64,000 nt of DNA from G963664225 sp964538065 (GTDB lineage: Bacteria; Verrucomicrobiota; Verrucomicrobiia; Limisphaerales; UBA1319): NCBI GenBank assembly GCA_964538065.1, contig CAZIDG010000014.1, positions 1 through 64,000 on the forward strand. The letters are read 5' to 3'. Numbering within the stretch: position 1 is the stretch's first letter; every line of letters begins with the position of its first letter. Under the pieces are notes generated by a model. It searched no databases. It saw nothing but the letters and a program-made list of their open reading frames with translations, and had not been told where the DNA came from. Below are positions 44,687-54,077 of this stretch, piece by piece. The translations under genes were made by a program, and so were the position numbers.

Positions 44687-47044
44687 TCAGGTTGTCCGTC
44701 GCAAACGAGGCAACCATTCATCCAGGAGCTGCCGACAATTCAACACCTTCTCCACCAAGTCGATGGGAACAAAATAATACTGGTTGGTGGCCTCAAAACC
44801 GAGGCGTGAATCAACCGATTGGAGCTCGTACAAACGATGTGCGAGCACGATTTCGGCCTTGAGAAGACGTTCAAGCTCATCGATGTGGGGTTTTGCCTCC
44901 GATGCGTTTTTCGCCGCCGCCACCGCACGGCGTGCCAGCACAAATGCACCCTGATTGGCTGAACTGCGAAAATGAATGGCCACCGCTTCAGCCACGCGGC
45001 ATTCACCTTCAACCGCCCTGCATTGGGCGTTCGTCAGCGAGGATTTCACATTCGCCACCGCCTGTTTGAGTTGATCCAACGTTTGCTCGAATCCATCCGC
45101 CATGATGTTGAATTGGCGTACAAAGACTTCGGGAGGATATACCGCGCGCCATCCATCGAGATCATCGTAGGGGAAACCCACCATGGTGGCGTGGTAGCCG
45201 GTCGGGGCCGCCCAAAGAAGGTTGGCGGGGCCCATCTGTTGTGGCCCGTTATAAAGCAAACCACCATGATAAGGATACTCACGGAACGCCTTGCTGAATC
45301 CACGCCAGGCCGTCACGACTGCCTCGGCCAAGGGTGCTCCATAGCGTCGGATGGCCACCCGGTTCATCGCCTCGTCACCCGAACTGCATTCCAGGGTCTC
45401 CGATACCACTTCCAGGTTGGGTGATGGATAGCCGCCCAAGGTCCAGCCCAGCATGAGGGTATCGGTCCCCATCTTGTGCAGGTTCTCAGCATGACGGGCG
45501 ACGTTTTCGACTGCGGGAATGTAAGGAACCGCCGAGAGTTCCCATGTATTGCCGGCCTGGATCTTGGCTGCTGTTTTAAGGCCTTGCGCCTGAGCCCATT
45601 TCCAATGCCGCTGGGCACGTGGTCCGGGCCCAACAGCCGAGATGGAATATTCGCCCACCTCCGTTTTGATGCCTCCCCGTTCGACCGGCAACTGCCACTC
45701 GCTGACACTCATGAAAGTCACCTCCTTGGGCAGATGCTTAATGGCCTCCTCAGCCCAGGAATCGTTCCAGCCCCAATCCCAGGCCAGAAGCCGCGCCGAG
45801 GTTCCGGCCCGGCGGATCCCGTTCTGAAAGAGCGCATTAACCTCCGCAATGACCTCGGCCGGAGCGCGACTGCCGCAATGGGGACAACCCTTTCCGGTGC
45901 CATGCGACCAGCAGTTGGTGAAATTCTCCGAAGCCGTGATGCTGAAGAACCCGCCCAAATCAGGCACGGCTCGACAGATAGATGCGATGGAATCCTCGAT
46001 GTATTTCTGCACCTCGGGAACGCTTGTGCATAGAGCGGCATGATCTCCCTGGACCACGCCTTTGAGTTGGGAATGGGTTTCAAAGAAGCGCAACGGCATC
46101 GACCGGGGTTCATTCAGATACAAAAACAACCGAATGCCATGCTTTTGCGCACGAGCCACCAGTGTCTTCAGATTCTTCAAACGTTCCTGATAACGATCGC
46201 TCAAGGAAGAATCCCAAGGGAACGGGGCCAACTTGAAAAGCACCGCCTGAAGCCAAACGCCCGTCACGCCAGCCCGAGCCAACCGCGCCAGAAGTCCATC
46301 GGGATAGGGATCGGCCTCTTTTTCCAGGAGCGGATCACCATAAAGCGCGTAATACGAGTAACAGTAACGGAGACCCTTGCCGGGTTGGAGCGGGCCAGAA
46401 TATGCGGGACGGCTCTCCAGATCATGGATGAAACCAAAAAGAGGCTCTCCATGAGACATGACACCTCGTGGAAACTCCTCGCGAAGGATTTGGGCCATCT
46501 TTTTCTCTCCATCCAAACCAGCAGGGCCCGGCTCCTGGTAGTGCAATGGCTCGCACTTGGGCTTCAGACTGCCGAGTTTGATGAATAGAAAGTCATCTTC
46601 GCGCAACGTGTAGGCCATCTGTTCAGGAGTCCAATCCAGCAATTGGAGCAACTGTTCATAGGAAAGCAGGTGCCAATTATGTCTAATGACAGTGATGTAC
46701 GAACGAGCCTGTTGATTGCGACTAATGCGCGGTGGATTCTCCAATCCCATGGATCGCCCCAAACGAAGGACATCAGCCGGACGGGCTCCAAGGACCTTGG
46801 CCATACGGGAAATGGGAACCAACGTCCAATTTCTCCAAACGAATGCATGAAGCCTGTCTGGAAAGTGCTCTAAAGGAGCAGGTTGTGGCGCTGAACCTTG
46901 GGGAAGATCTGACACCGTCATCCCTGAAGCCAAACCGGGCGCTTGACCCAATACGGGCATTGCGCCCAACGAGATGCCCCCTGCCACCGCCGAAGCGGCT
47001 TTAAGAAAGCCGCGCCTTGAAATGCTGGAATCGATGGAGTTCAT
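44687..47044 (-). CDS. Tat-exported glycoside hydrolase-like protein
   Basis: This 785-residue protein begins with a twin-arginine signal (ISRRGFLKAASAVAGG), so it would be exported folded. The middle (about residues 230-560) looks like a TIM-barrel glycosidase: DGLLARLARAGVTGVWLQAV, HGIRLFLYLNEPRSMP, LGGFFSITASENFTNC and ARLLAWDWGWND. A CPHCG motif just after suggests a bound metal or disulfide. The C-terminal 200 residues are helical. I do not recognise the family with confidence; similarity is in style to GH20/GH84-type barrels. The substrate is unknown. Confidence 0.6.
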   Translation of the reverse strand: MNSIDSSISRRGFLKAASAVAGGISLGAMPVLGQAPGLASGMTVSDLPQGSAPQPAPLEHFPDRLHAFVWRNWTLVPISRMAKVLGARPADVLRLGRSMGLENPPRISRNQQARSYITVIRHNWHLLSYEQLLQLLDWTPEQMAYTLREDDFLFIKLGSLKPKCEPLHYQEPGPAGLDGEKKMAQILREEFPRGVMSHGEPLFGFIHDLESRPAYSGPLQPGKGLRYCYSYYALYGDPLLEKEADPYPDGLLARLARAGVTGVWLQAVLFKLAPFPWDSSLSDRYQERLKNLKTLVARAQKHGIRLFLYLNEPRSMPLRFFETHSQLKGVVQGDHAALCTSVPEVQKYIEDSIASICRAVPDLGGFFSITASENFTNCWSHGTGKGCPHCGSRAPAEVIAEVNALFQNGIRRAGTSARLLAWDWGWNDSWAEEAIKHLPKEVTFMSVSEWQLPVERGGIKTEVGEYSISAVGPGPRAQRHWKWAQAQGLKTAAKIQAGNTWELSAVPYIPAVENVARHAENLHKMGTDTLMLGWTLGGYPSPNLEVVSETLECSSGDEAMNRVAIRRYGAPLAEAVVTAWRGFSKAFREYPYHGGLLYNGPQQMGPANLLWAAPTGYHATMVGFPYDDLDGWRAVYPPEVFVRQFNIMADGFEQTLDQLKQAVANVKSSLTNAQCRAVEGECRVAEAVAIHFRSSANQGAFVLARRAVAAAKNASEAKPHIDELERLLKAEIVLAHRLYELQSVDSRLGFEATNQYYFVPIDLVEKVLNCRQLLDEWLPRLRRTT

Positions 47045-47166
47045 GGTGGTTCAGTCATAGCATGTCGTTGGTTCAGGCACAACATATTACGACGAAATGA
47101 ACAAAACAGTCTGCCCAACACAATTCACTAGGCAAAATCGGAACTCTCCCTCTAAATTAGGGTATT

Positions 47167-48310
47167 ATGTTTGACGTAATCAGAGACCGGATGCAGACCT
47201 TGGCGGCCAAGCTTAGCCACCTGCGGAGGTTTCTTTGACGTCCCCAGCGCACAACGACGCCTGGCGGAACTCGAAGCTCTGATGGCAGGAGAGAATTTCT
47301 GGGCCAACCGCGAACAGGCGCAAAAACTCATTGATGAATCCACCTCTTTGCACAAAAAGGTGGATCCCCTCCTCAAGGCAGACAAACAACTCAAGGATTT
47401 TGAGGAGTTGCTGGCACTGGCAGAAGGTGAACCACCCACCGTACAAGCCTCTCTTCAAAACGAAATCGAGGCGGATATGGAGAAGTTCAGCAGCGAACTC
47501 GATGCCTTGGAACTGCGCGTGCTCCTGACCGGTCCCCATGATGCAAGTAATTGTATTCTAAGCATTAACGCCGGGGCTGGCGGCACCGAGTCATGCGACT
47601 GGGTTGGCATGCTGCTGCGGATGTATCAGCACTGGTGCGAATCCCGTGGATGGGAATTTGAAGTCACAGACGCCTTGCCGGGGGATGTCGCCGGGCTTAA
47701 GAGCGTGACGATCATGATCACCGGCGAGAATGCTTACGGCTTCTGCAAGGCCGAGCGCGGTGTCCACCGTCTTGTCCGCATCAGTCCCTTCGACTCGAAC
47801 AAACGGCGTCACACCAGTTTTGCCAGTGTGGATGTGATTGCCGAAATCCCTGAAACCGAGCAAACGGCGTTACCTCCCACAGAATTTGAGATGGATACCT
47901 TCCGCTCTGGTGGCAAAGGCGGCCAGAACGTCAACAAGGTGGAAACAGCGGTGCGCATCCGGCACATCCCCACCGGGTTGGTTGTTGCCTCTCAAAGTCA
48001 ACGCTCCCAGCACCAGAACCGAGCCACCGCCATGAAAATCCTGCTCTCGCGCATCTTCGCCCTGCGTCAGGACGAACAGAGGCAGGAAATGGAGAAGTTC
48101 TATGGCGAGAAAGGCAGCATCTCCTGGGGCAACCAGATCCGCAGCTATGTGTTCCAACCCTACCGGATGGTCAAGGATCTGCGGACAGGCGTTGAAACCA
48201 GCAACACCCAAGGCGTCATGAATGGCGAATTGGATCCATTCGTAAATGCCTGGCTGCGAGCAGGCTGTCCCATCAAACGAATGGCCGGTGTGCGGGACGA
48301 CGAGGAATAG
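47167..48310 (+). CDS. prfB: Peptide chain release factor 2 with programmed +1 frameshift
   Basis: RF2 ends translation at UGA and UAA. The gene starts at the ATG at 47167 (MFDVIRDRMQ) and reads 23 codons to a TGA at 47236-47238. A +1 slip at CTT TGA C continues in the next frame as DVPSAQRRLAELEAL. The autoregulatory signal is intact: an internal Shine-Dalgarno (GGAGG, 47225-47229), three bases, then CTT TGAC. The main frame carries the RF2 SPF tripeptide (RISPFDSN) and the catalytic GGQ (SGGKGGQNVNK). Total about 380 residues. Without the slip, annotation would begin wrongly at 47282. Confidence 0.95.
47225..47239 (+). promoter_or_regulatory. RF2 programmed frameshift site
   Basis: The element GGAGG-TTT-CTT-TGA-C spans 47225-47239. 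Base pairing of GGAGG with 16S rRNA three bases before CTT, plus a slow UGA, causes a +1 shift. When RF2 is plentiful the TGA is read as a stop, so the protein limits its own synthesis. This is the same arrangement and spacing as in E. coli prfB. Confidence 0.95.
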
Positions 48311-48399
48311 TGTTCGCGTCATCGATGGTTGCTTGCGAGGCTGTTTAATATTCAGACCGCGACAAACGCCATCAAGAAACACATAAGGTACAATCTGAC

Positions 48400-49206
48400 A
48401 TGGACATACTCAGCACCATCGTAGAGCAGAAGAAGATCGAAGTGGCTCAATTGCCAGAACGGGCCATCACGAGCGATCTTCTCCAGAATGCCATGCAGCA
48501 GCGTGGGGGTGCCAGAGACTTTGAAGGCGCACTACGCCGAATTCCCACTGCATCGGTGGGTCTGATCGCGGAAGTCAAAAAGGCATCGCCCTCCAAAGGG
48601 GTCATTCGACCCGACTTTGATCCTGTCGCCATTGCCCGGGAATATGAGAGTGCGGGGGCAACCTGTCTGTCGGTTCTCACGGATGTTAAGTTCTTTCAGG
48701 GATCGCTGAGCTACCTTGGCCGAATCCGATCCGCAGTCCCCCAACCCTTGCTCCGCAAGGATTTCATCATCGACCCCCGCCAGATACTTGAGGCTGTGGA
48801 GGCCGGAGCAGATGCCATTCTACTGATCGCTGCCATCCTGGAGGACAGTCAATTGCGGGCCTATCAATCGCTTGCCCGCGCAGCAGGCCTGGCCGCACTG
48901 GTTGAGGTCCACGACGAATCCGAGCTTGATCGTGCTCTGGAATGTGGCGCCACATTGATTGGGGTCAACAACCGGAACTTGAAAACCTTCAGCATCGATC
49001 TTGCCACCACTGAGCGACTTGCCCGCCGCCTTTTTGCCTCGTCAGGCGGCCCGGAGAAACTGCTGGTTGCTGAAAGCGGCATCCACACGCGAGAGGATGT
49101 CGTGCGGCTATGCGCCTGCGGGGCGCGTGCCATTTTGGTGGGCGAATCCCTCATGCGCGAGAAGGATTTGGGAAAGAAGGTCGCCGAATTACTTGGCCGA
49201 CTGTAA
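48400..49206 (+). CDS. trpC: Indole-3-glycerol phosphate synthase
   Basis: TrpC closes the indole ring in tryptophan synthesis. The 268-residue TIM barrel has the family hallmarks: VGLIAEVKKASPSKGVIR at the first strand, ATCLSVLTDVKFFQGSL, LLRKDFIIDPRQI, LVEVHDESELDRAL and IGVNNRNLKTF, then LLVAESGIHTREDV. It is a stand-alone enzyme, not fused to TrpF, and no other trp gene is nearby. It follows prfB by 89 bases. Confidence 0.95.
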   Translation: MDILSTIVEQKKIEVAQLPERAITSDLLQNAMQQRGGARDFEGALRRIPTASVGLIAEVKKASPSKGVIRPDFDPVAIAREYESAGATCLSVLTDVKFFQGSLSYLGRIRSAVPQPLLRKDFIIDPRQILEAVEAGADAILLIAAILEDSQLRAYQSLARAAGLAALVEVHDESELDRALECGATLIGVNNRNLKTFSIDLATTERLARRLFASSGGPEKLLVAESGIHTREDVVRLCACGARAILVGESLMREKDLGKKVAELLGRL

Positions 49207-49304
49207 AATGTGACATCTTTTTCGTTTGCATGGCAAAACCATCTGGTAGAGTTGGTTGTGCCATGAAATGTCACAAACTCAATGCATGGGTGAAAGGAAA
49301 AGCC

Positions 49305-49838
49305 ATGAACATGAAATACTTCCTGGGTTTGGCGCTCGTTGCGTTCCTCGCAGGCTGCCAAACAGGTCCTGAGGGCATGTATGCCTACCGCGATAGCGCC
49401 AACGGCGACACGTATCAGCTCATATCCGACAATCAGATCAAGGATGCCACCAATCCAGGCACCAAGGTCTGGATCAACGCCTCTCGCATTACCCAGGCCA
49501 ACGGGGTCATTCTGTACTATTTCGATGTGCATTATGAATCCGTTGGTGCATGGCTGAACATCGAACCCGGGGAAACGCTTGTTCTGACCCTGGATGGTCA
49601 GGAACGCAGGTATCTGGGAATCGGCAGTACGGAAACCCGTAAAAAGAAGGGTGATCGACTGGTTGAGGATGCCATTTACAAAGCCAATGCTGCGGACATG
49701 CGCGCCATCGCCAAGGCGAAGTCAGTCACCGTCAAAATCGTTGGCGCAAACGGCACCCTGACCCGCGCCTTCGCTCCTGAAAACATCGAAAACTTCAAGG
49801 TATTCGTGAAGCAGTATATCGAGGGCGATCAGCGTTAG
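49305..49838 (+). CDS. Small hypothetical lipoprotein
   Basis: This 177-residue protein begins with a lipoprotein signal (MNMKYFLGLALVAFLAGC), with the lipobox LAGC at about residue 18, so it should be lipid-anchored, a natural client of the Lol system at the window start. The mature part is beta-rich (DSANGDTYQLISDNQIKDA, LILYYFDVHYESVGAWL-like) and I do not recognise it. The start at 49305 has GAAAGGA upstream; the frame is open back into trpC. A terminator follows. Confidence 0.75.
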   Translation: MNMKYFLGLALVAFLAGCQTGPEGMYAYRDSANGDTYQLISDNQIKDATNPGTKVWINASRITQANGVILYYFDVHYESVGAWLNIEPGETLVLTLDGQERRYLGIGSTETRKKKGDRLVEDAIYKANAADMRAIAKAKSVTVKIVGANGTLTRAFAPENIENFKVFVKQYIEGDQR

Positions 49839-49867
49839 GCGACACGCTTTTGATGTTCAATTGTCTG

Positions 49868-49914
49868 AGCTGGGCTGGTCTGGCTTGAATTCAAGCAGCG
49901 AGCCCGGCTTTTTT
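49868..49914 (+). terminator. Rho-independent terminator after the lipoprotein gene
   Basis: A composite hairpin with outer stem AGCTGGGCT/AGCCCGGCT (one G-T pair) and inner stem GCTTGAATTCAAGC is followed by six T at 49909-49914. It lies between the convergent lipoprotein and queG genes. Confidence 0.75.
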
Positions 49915-49967
49915 ATTGTGCAATGCCAAGGCAATCGAGCCATGCCCAGGAAGCCACACACCATAAT

Positions 49968-51059
49968 CTATTGCGCGGGCACCCGATTCTCCATCTTGCT
50001 GATGGCCCAACTGGCGTGTTCGGCAACCATTGGGTCACCGCAGTCGCACAACACCTTCAGTGGAGCCAAATACTCCCTTTTGTGGGTGTTGCCAGCAGCC
50101 ACACACACGTTGCGCATGAAGCGGTTCCACTTTAACCGTTCAACAGGGGTTCCCCCAAAGCGTTGTTTGAATTCCGCTGGACTCATGCAAAGACATTCCC
50201 CCAAATCCAAATGATGCAAGGCAGGGCGAACACCTGAGCGCATCAAATGGGCGGCTTGCGCGAACCGATTCCAAGGACAGGCGGCCAGGCAATCATCGCA
50301 ACCAAAGACGCGATTCCCCATGGCCTCACGATATTCCAATGGGATGGCCTCCTTATGTTCAATGGTCAGGTAGGCCAGACATCGCCGGGCATCGAGGACA
50401 TAGGGCCGAGTGATGGCCTGAGTGGGGCATGCTTTGAGACATCGATTACAGGTGCCACAGCGCGACTTTTCGGGCGAATCCGGTTCCAGGGCAAGCGTCG
50501 TAATCACCTCACCCAGGAACAGCCAGTTGCCCAAACGTGTCCCGACCAGATTGGTGTGTTTGCCAATGAATCCAACACCCGCCCGCTGGGCCAGATCCCG
50601 CTCCAACACCGGCCCCGTATCGACGTACCACAAGGATTGAACTGGAGCCCCCCCCCATTCGCGCAACCTAAGCGCCATCTGCGACAGGCATTCGCCCATG
50701 ATGCGATGGTAATCGGTATAACGTGCATAGCGCGCAAGCACGCCTTCGCCAATCCGTTCGTTTTGGGAACAATCGGGCCCATGGTAACTGGCAGCCAGAA
50801 CGATGACGGATTGGGCGCCAGGCAACACACGCCGTAAATCGGCGCGTTTTTCCCGACCTCGTTCCAACCAGCCCATGCCAGCCTGGCAACCCATCCCGAG
50901 CCAGGTGTTAAAATAGGAATACGTGGAGGGAGGCAAGGCGGTCGTGAAACCACAAACCGCGAATCCCATGTCCAAGGCCAGACGTCTGATCCGGCCTTTG
51001 ATATCAGAGGGATCAACAGAATCGCCACCGTGAGGCATGACTGAGGCCTTCACCAGCAT
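49968..51059 (-). CDS. queG: Epoxyqueuosine reductase QueG
   Basis: QueG makes queuosine, a wobble-base modification in tRNAs for Asn, Asp, His and Tyr, using a corrinoid cofactor and two [4Fe-4S] clusters. The clusters are bound by CGTCNRCLKACPT (Cys201, 204, 207, 211) and CDDCLAACPWN, and the catalytic Asp148 lies in YVDTGPVLER. The 363-residue length is typical, with a HEAT-like C-terminus. Its start is two bases after the TMEM14-like gene stop, so the two are cotranscribed. Confidence 0.93.
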   Translation of the reverse strand: MLVKASVMPHGGDSVDPSDIKGRIRRLALDMGFAVCGFTTALPPSTYSYFNTWLGMGCQAGMGWLERGREKRADLRRVLPGAQSVIVLAASYHGPDCSQNERIGEGVLARYARYTDYHRIMGECLSQMALRLREWGGAPVQSLWYVDTGPVLERDLAQRAGVGFIGKHTNLVGTRLGNWLFLGEVITTLALEPDSPEKSRCGTCNRCLKACPTQAITRPYVLDARRCLAYLTIEHKEAIPLEYREAMGNRVFGCDDCLAACPWNRFAQAAHLMRSGVRPALHHLDLGECLCMSPAEFKQRFGGTPVERLKWNRFMRNVCVAAGNTHKREYLAPLKVLCDCGDPMVAEHASWAISKMENRVPAQ

Positions 51060-51061
51060 TC

Positions 51062-51346
51062 TCAGAGGATGTTGACCAATCCTGCGGCTACAAGCGTCAA
51101 AACAAGCATCAAGCCGGAAGGGACAAACCGACGGGTATTCGCGTAGCGAATCGCAAACAGGAGTAACAGAGCCGCCAGGAGCCAGGTGCTAACGGCAAAG
51201 GGCATGACCTTGATCGCGCACAGGATGAGCAACGCCCCGAAGATGGCAGAGGAAATCAGCGATATCCTGCTCTTGGCGAACATGTACCCCATCAGTCCGC
51301 CGATCAGCAGCAATACAATATAAATCCACAACACAACAACATTCAT
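51062..51346 (-). CDS. Small TMEM14/UPF0136-like membrane protein
   Basis: This 94-residue protein has four hydrophobic segments (VVLWIYIVLLLIGGLMGYMF, SAIFGALLILCAI, WLLAALLLLFAIRY, GLMLVLTLVAAGLV) in the pattern of the TMEM14 family: YIVLLLIGGLMGYMFAKS at the start is a close fit. Function of the bacterial members is unknown. I start at 51346 (MNVVVLW). Confidence 0.7.
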   Translation of the reverse strand: MNVVVLWIYIVLLLIGGLMGYMFAKSRISLISSAIFGALLILCAIKVMPFAVSTWLLAALLLLFAIRYANTRRFVPSGLMLVLTLVAAGLVNIL

Positions 51347-51553
51347 ACCATCCGTCCTAAGCCTAGCATGGGCGCGCCCAGGTGCCAAGTCAGTATTTAC
51401 ATTGATCTAACCAATGATTTTTGCTATCATTTGCATGTCATACCCCCACCCGGAAAGGCGTGTATTGCACAAATCCGGTACGTTAAGGGGGTGTTCCCTG
51501 GCCACTCACGCCACCTGACGGAACGACAGCCATGCCAGGAAATGACAACCCGC

Positions 51554-52564
51554 TCAGGGTTGATGACTCAGGGCATAGTGGGTCAGGACCATCATATTGA
51601 CATGCGGTGTATCTCGAGGGACCTCGCACCCTGCCCCCACAACATACCGGGGTCCTGCCTGCTGGTGACATTCCGCAATGGCCCTTTGGATGATCTCCGG
51701 CGTGCCATTCCTCAACACCTGGACAGGGTTGATATTGCCGCATAAAACCTGCTGTGGGCCCATTTTGGCACGGCCTTCGGCAAGTGGAGCCAGATCGAGA
51801 TCGACGATCTCGCATCCCAATTTTCCCATTCCTTCGAGCAGCCGGCGGGTGTTGCCGCAAATATGCAGGCGCACCTTCGCCCCCATTGCATGAATGGCAT
51901 CCACCATCTTTTTTTCGCGTGGCTGCACGTATTGATCATAGAGCCGGGGACCAATCAGGGAGGCCGCTGCATCCCCAATGCCTATTAAATCAGCGCCCGC
52001 CTCGATCTGGGCACGTGCAAAGCGGATCTCCATCTCCACCACAAAATCCATCAGGTCATTTACAAAGGCCGGATCATCCCCAAAATCGGTCATCAATGTG
52101 TTAATGCCCCGGAGATCCGCAGCCTGGGCGCAGGGGCCCTCCACCCATCCCTCAATGATCTTTTCGCAGCCCACGCGCTGTTTGAACAAGGCAGCCGCCT
52201 GGACCCTGTCATGCATGCGTCCACCCCCCAGGGGATCGGGGATTTTCAAGGATGCCAGCCTGGTTTTATCGGCCAGCAAGGAACACTGCTCATCAAAACC
52301 CGGAGGCTGGTTATCGAAGAAATGCACTTTGGCGCCGCAGTCGGCCGCTTCCCGTGCAGGATCTGAAATGCACGAAACGTAATCCAGATCGTACTTCCCT
52401 GCAGTGGCCACCTGGGCGTCAACCAGCACACGGAAATCTGTCACGTATTGACGATAGGTAACACCAATCTGGTCCGCCGCGAACATCATGGTGATCGGCA
52501 TGAGCACCAGGTGGTCCATAGGGCGGCCATCCAGCATGGCGGAAAAGCGCTCGCGACTGTTCAT
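51554..52564 (-). CDS. Uroporphyrinogen decarboxylase-like corrinoid methyltransferase (MtaA/CmuA family)
   Basis: The 336-residue protein has the UroD fold but carries the zinc site of methyl-transferring members: His234-x-Cys236 (RLHICGN) and Cys313 (VVGAGCEVPRDTP), 76 residues apart, as in MtaA-type enzymes. True UroD enzymes lack this set. MtaA passes a methyl group between a corrinoid protein and a thiol such as coenzyme M; in this operon the acceptor is probably homocysteine or a corrinoid. Its start overlaps the stop of the homocysteine methyltransferase gene (ATGA). Confidence 0.8.
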   Translation of the reverse strand: MNSRERFSAMLDGRPMDHLVLMPITMMFAADQIGVTYRQYVTDFRVLVDAQVATAGKYDLDYVSCISDPAREAADCGAKVHFFDNQPPGFDEQCSLLADKTRLASLKIPDPLGGGRMHDRVQAAALFKQRVGCEKIIEGWVEGPCAQAADLRGINTLMTDFGDDPAFVNDLMDFVVEMEIRFARAQIEAGADLIGIGDAAASLIGPRLYDQYVQPREKKMVDAIHAMGAKVRLHICGNTRRLLEGMGKLGCEIVDLDLAPLAEGRAKMGPQQVLCGNINPVQVLRNGTPEIIQRAIAECHQQAGPRYVVGAGCEVPRDTPHVNMMVLTHYALSHQP

Positions 52565-53433
52565 AGCAGTTTTTTACATTCCCTGATAAAATCCGGCGAC
52601 GTACCGCAACAGCCGCCAATAAAGGCAGCCCCTGCATCCTTCAAGAGGACGGCCTGCCGGGCAAAGTCTGTCGCAGTGGTGCGATAAATGGGCTTCCCAT
52701 TCACCATTTCGGGCAAGCCCGCGTTGGCTTTAATCCAGAGGGGCAAGGACGTTGCAGCCTTGAGCCGTTTACATATCTCAATGTACCCTGCAATACCCTG
52801 TCCGCAATTGGCGCCAATCACATCCGCTCCTGCCGCAGCCAGCTCGGCGGCGACCTTTTCAGGGGCATCCCCCATCATGGTGCGGTCCTTGTTTTTCCCG
52901 GAATCGAACACCATGCAGGCCACGACTGGCAACTGAGTCGCCTTGGCAGCAGCCACCGCAATTTTCGCTTCTGCGAGGTCCGTCATGGTTTCGACCACGA
53001 TGGCATCGGCCCCTGCCCTGGCAATCGCTTGAGCCTGTTCGTTAAAACCAGCGCTTAATTCAGACTCCGTCACATTTCCCATCATGAGCATCTTCCCGGA
53101 AGGGCCCATGGATGCAAACACACAGGCCACGCCCCCGGCTGCGCGACGGGAAATATCCACTCCCCGCTGGTTTATTTCTGCCGTCTGATCACCAAGACCA
53201 TATCCCTCCAAACGCATCCGGTTCGCACCAAAGGTATTGGTCAGGATGACACGGCTGCCCGCCTCAACATAGGCACGGGCCACCTCTTCAACCCGTTCGG
53301 GGTGGGTCAAATTCCATGCGTCGGGGCAATCTCCGATGGACAAACCACGCTTTTGGAGCTGGGTGCCCCATGCGCCATCGGTCAGAACCACGCCGGCAGC
53401 CGTCAGTTTTTCAATCAGGGGATGCATCGACAT
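52561..53433 (-). CDS. Homocysteine S-methyltransferase domain protein
   Basis: This 290-residue protein corresponds to the homocysteine-binding domain of methionine synthase: LTDGAWGTQLQKRGL near the start and the zinc ligands Cys210 (IGANCGQG), Cys275 and Cys276 (GGCCGTSP). It would transfer a methyl group onto homocysteine to make methionine. It lacks the folate-, cobalamin- and activation domains of MetH; the cobalamin domain is supplied by the separate corrinoid gene eight bases upstream, so the operon looks like a split methyltransferase. Confidence 0.85.
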   Translation of the reverse strand: MSMHPLIEKLTAAGVVLTDGAWGTQLQKRGLSIGDCPDAWNLTHPERVEEVARAYVEAGSRVILTNTFGANRMRLEGYGLGDQTAEINQRGVDISRRAAGGVACVFASMGPSGKMLMMGNVTESELSAGFNEQAQAIARAGADAIVVETMTDLAEAKIAVAAAKATQLPVVACMVFDSGKNKDRTMMGDAPEKVAAELAAAGADVIGANCGQGIAGYIEICKRLKAATSLPLWIKANAGLPEMVNGKPIYRTTATDFARQAVLLKDAGAAFIGGCCGTSPDFIRECKKLL

Positions 53434-53441
53434 ACTCCGGC

Positions 53442-54077
53442 TTAGGCGGCGCTCAATTTACGAGCCAGTGCCACGGCACCCGCCGCGTTCTCACTGAAGC
53501 CATCCGCCCCGATTTCATCCGCAAAACGCTGTGTCACAGGGGCTCCCCCAATCATCACCTTAATGACATCCTTCAAACCGGCGTCCCTGACAGCCTCGAT
53601 CGTCGCCTTCATGGAGGGCATGGTGGTCGTCAACAAAGCAGACAATGCGATGATGTTGGCCTTGTTCTCCCGTGCGGCGGCGATGAATTTCTCAGGGGAC
53701 ACATCCACTCCAAGGTCATGGACCTCGAAACCACCGCCTTCCAGCATGGCCGCCACCAGGTTTTTGCCAATATCGTGCAAATCCCCCTTAACAGTCCCAA
53801 TGACAACCTTGCCCGTCGGGGCGGCTCCTTTGGCGGCCAACAAGGGGCGCAGCAACTCCAACGAAGCCTTCATGGCCCGGGCGGCGATCAACAACTCCGG
53901 CACAAAATAGTCGTTGCACTCAAAGCGTCTGCCCGCCTCATCCATGGCCGGAATCATATACTGGGAGACCAATGCCTGGGGATCCACGCCATTTGCCAAG
54001 GCTTGTTCAGTCACGGTTTTGGCCTTTGGGGCATCCCCATCAAGCACCGCTTCGTACAGTTGCTTCCAATCGTTCAT
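53442..54077 (-). CDS. Corrinoid (B12-binding) protein of a methyltransferase system
   Basis: This 211-residue protein has the two-domain layout of MtaC/MtmC/MetH-type corrinoid proteins: a helical cap (residues 1-85) and a Rossmann-like B12 domain with the lower-ligand His101 in DLHDIGKNL (DxHxxG), followed by the S/T-rich ALLTTTMPSM and GGAPVTQRFADEIGADGF. It shuttles methyl groups between the two partner enzymes downstream in the operon. No methyl-donating enzyme (such as a MtaB- or MttB-type protein) is nearby. Confidence 0.88.
   Translation of the reverse strand: MNDWKQLYEAVLDGDAPKAKTVTEQALANGVDPQALVSQYMIPAMDEAGRRFECNDYFVPELLIAARAMKASLELLRPLLAAKGAAPTGKVVIGTVKGDLHDIGKNLVAAMLEGGGFEVHDLGVDVSPEKFIAAARENKANIIALSALLTTTMPSMKATIEAVRDAGLKDVIKVMIGGAPVTQRFADEIGADGFSENAAGAVALARKLSAA

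Noticed and set aside
44687..47044. Assignment of the Tat protein to a specific CAZy family
   Set aside because: The barrel-like motifs are suggestive but not diagnostic, so only a general glycosidase-like call was given.
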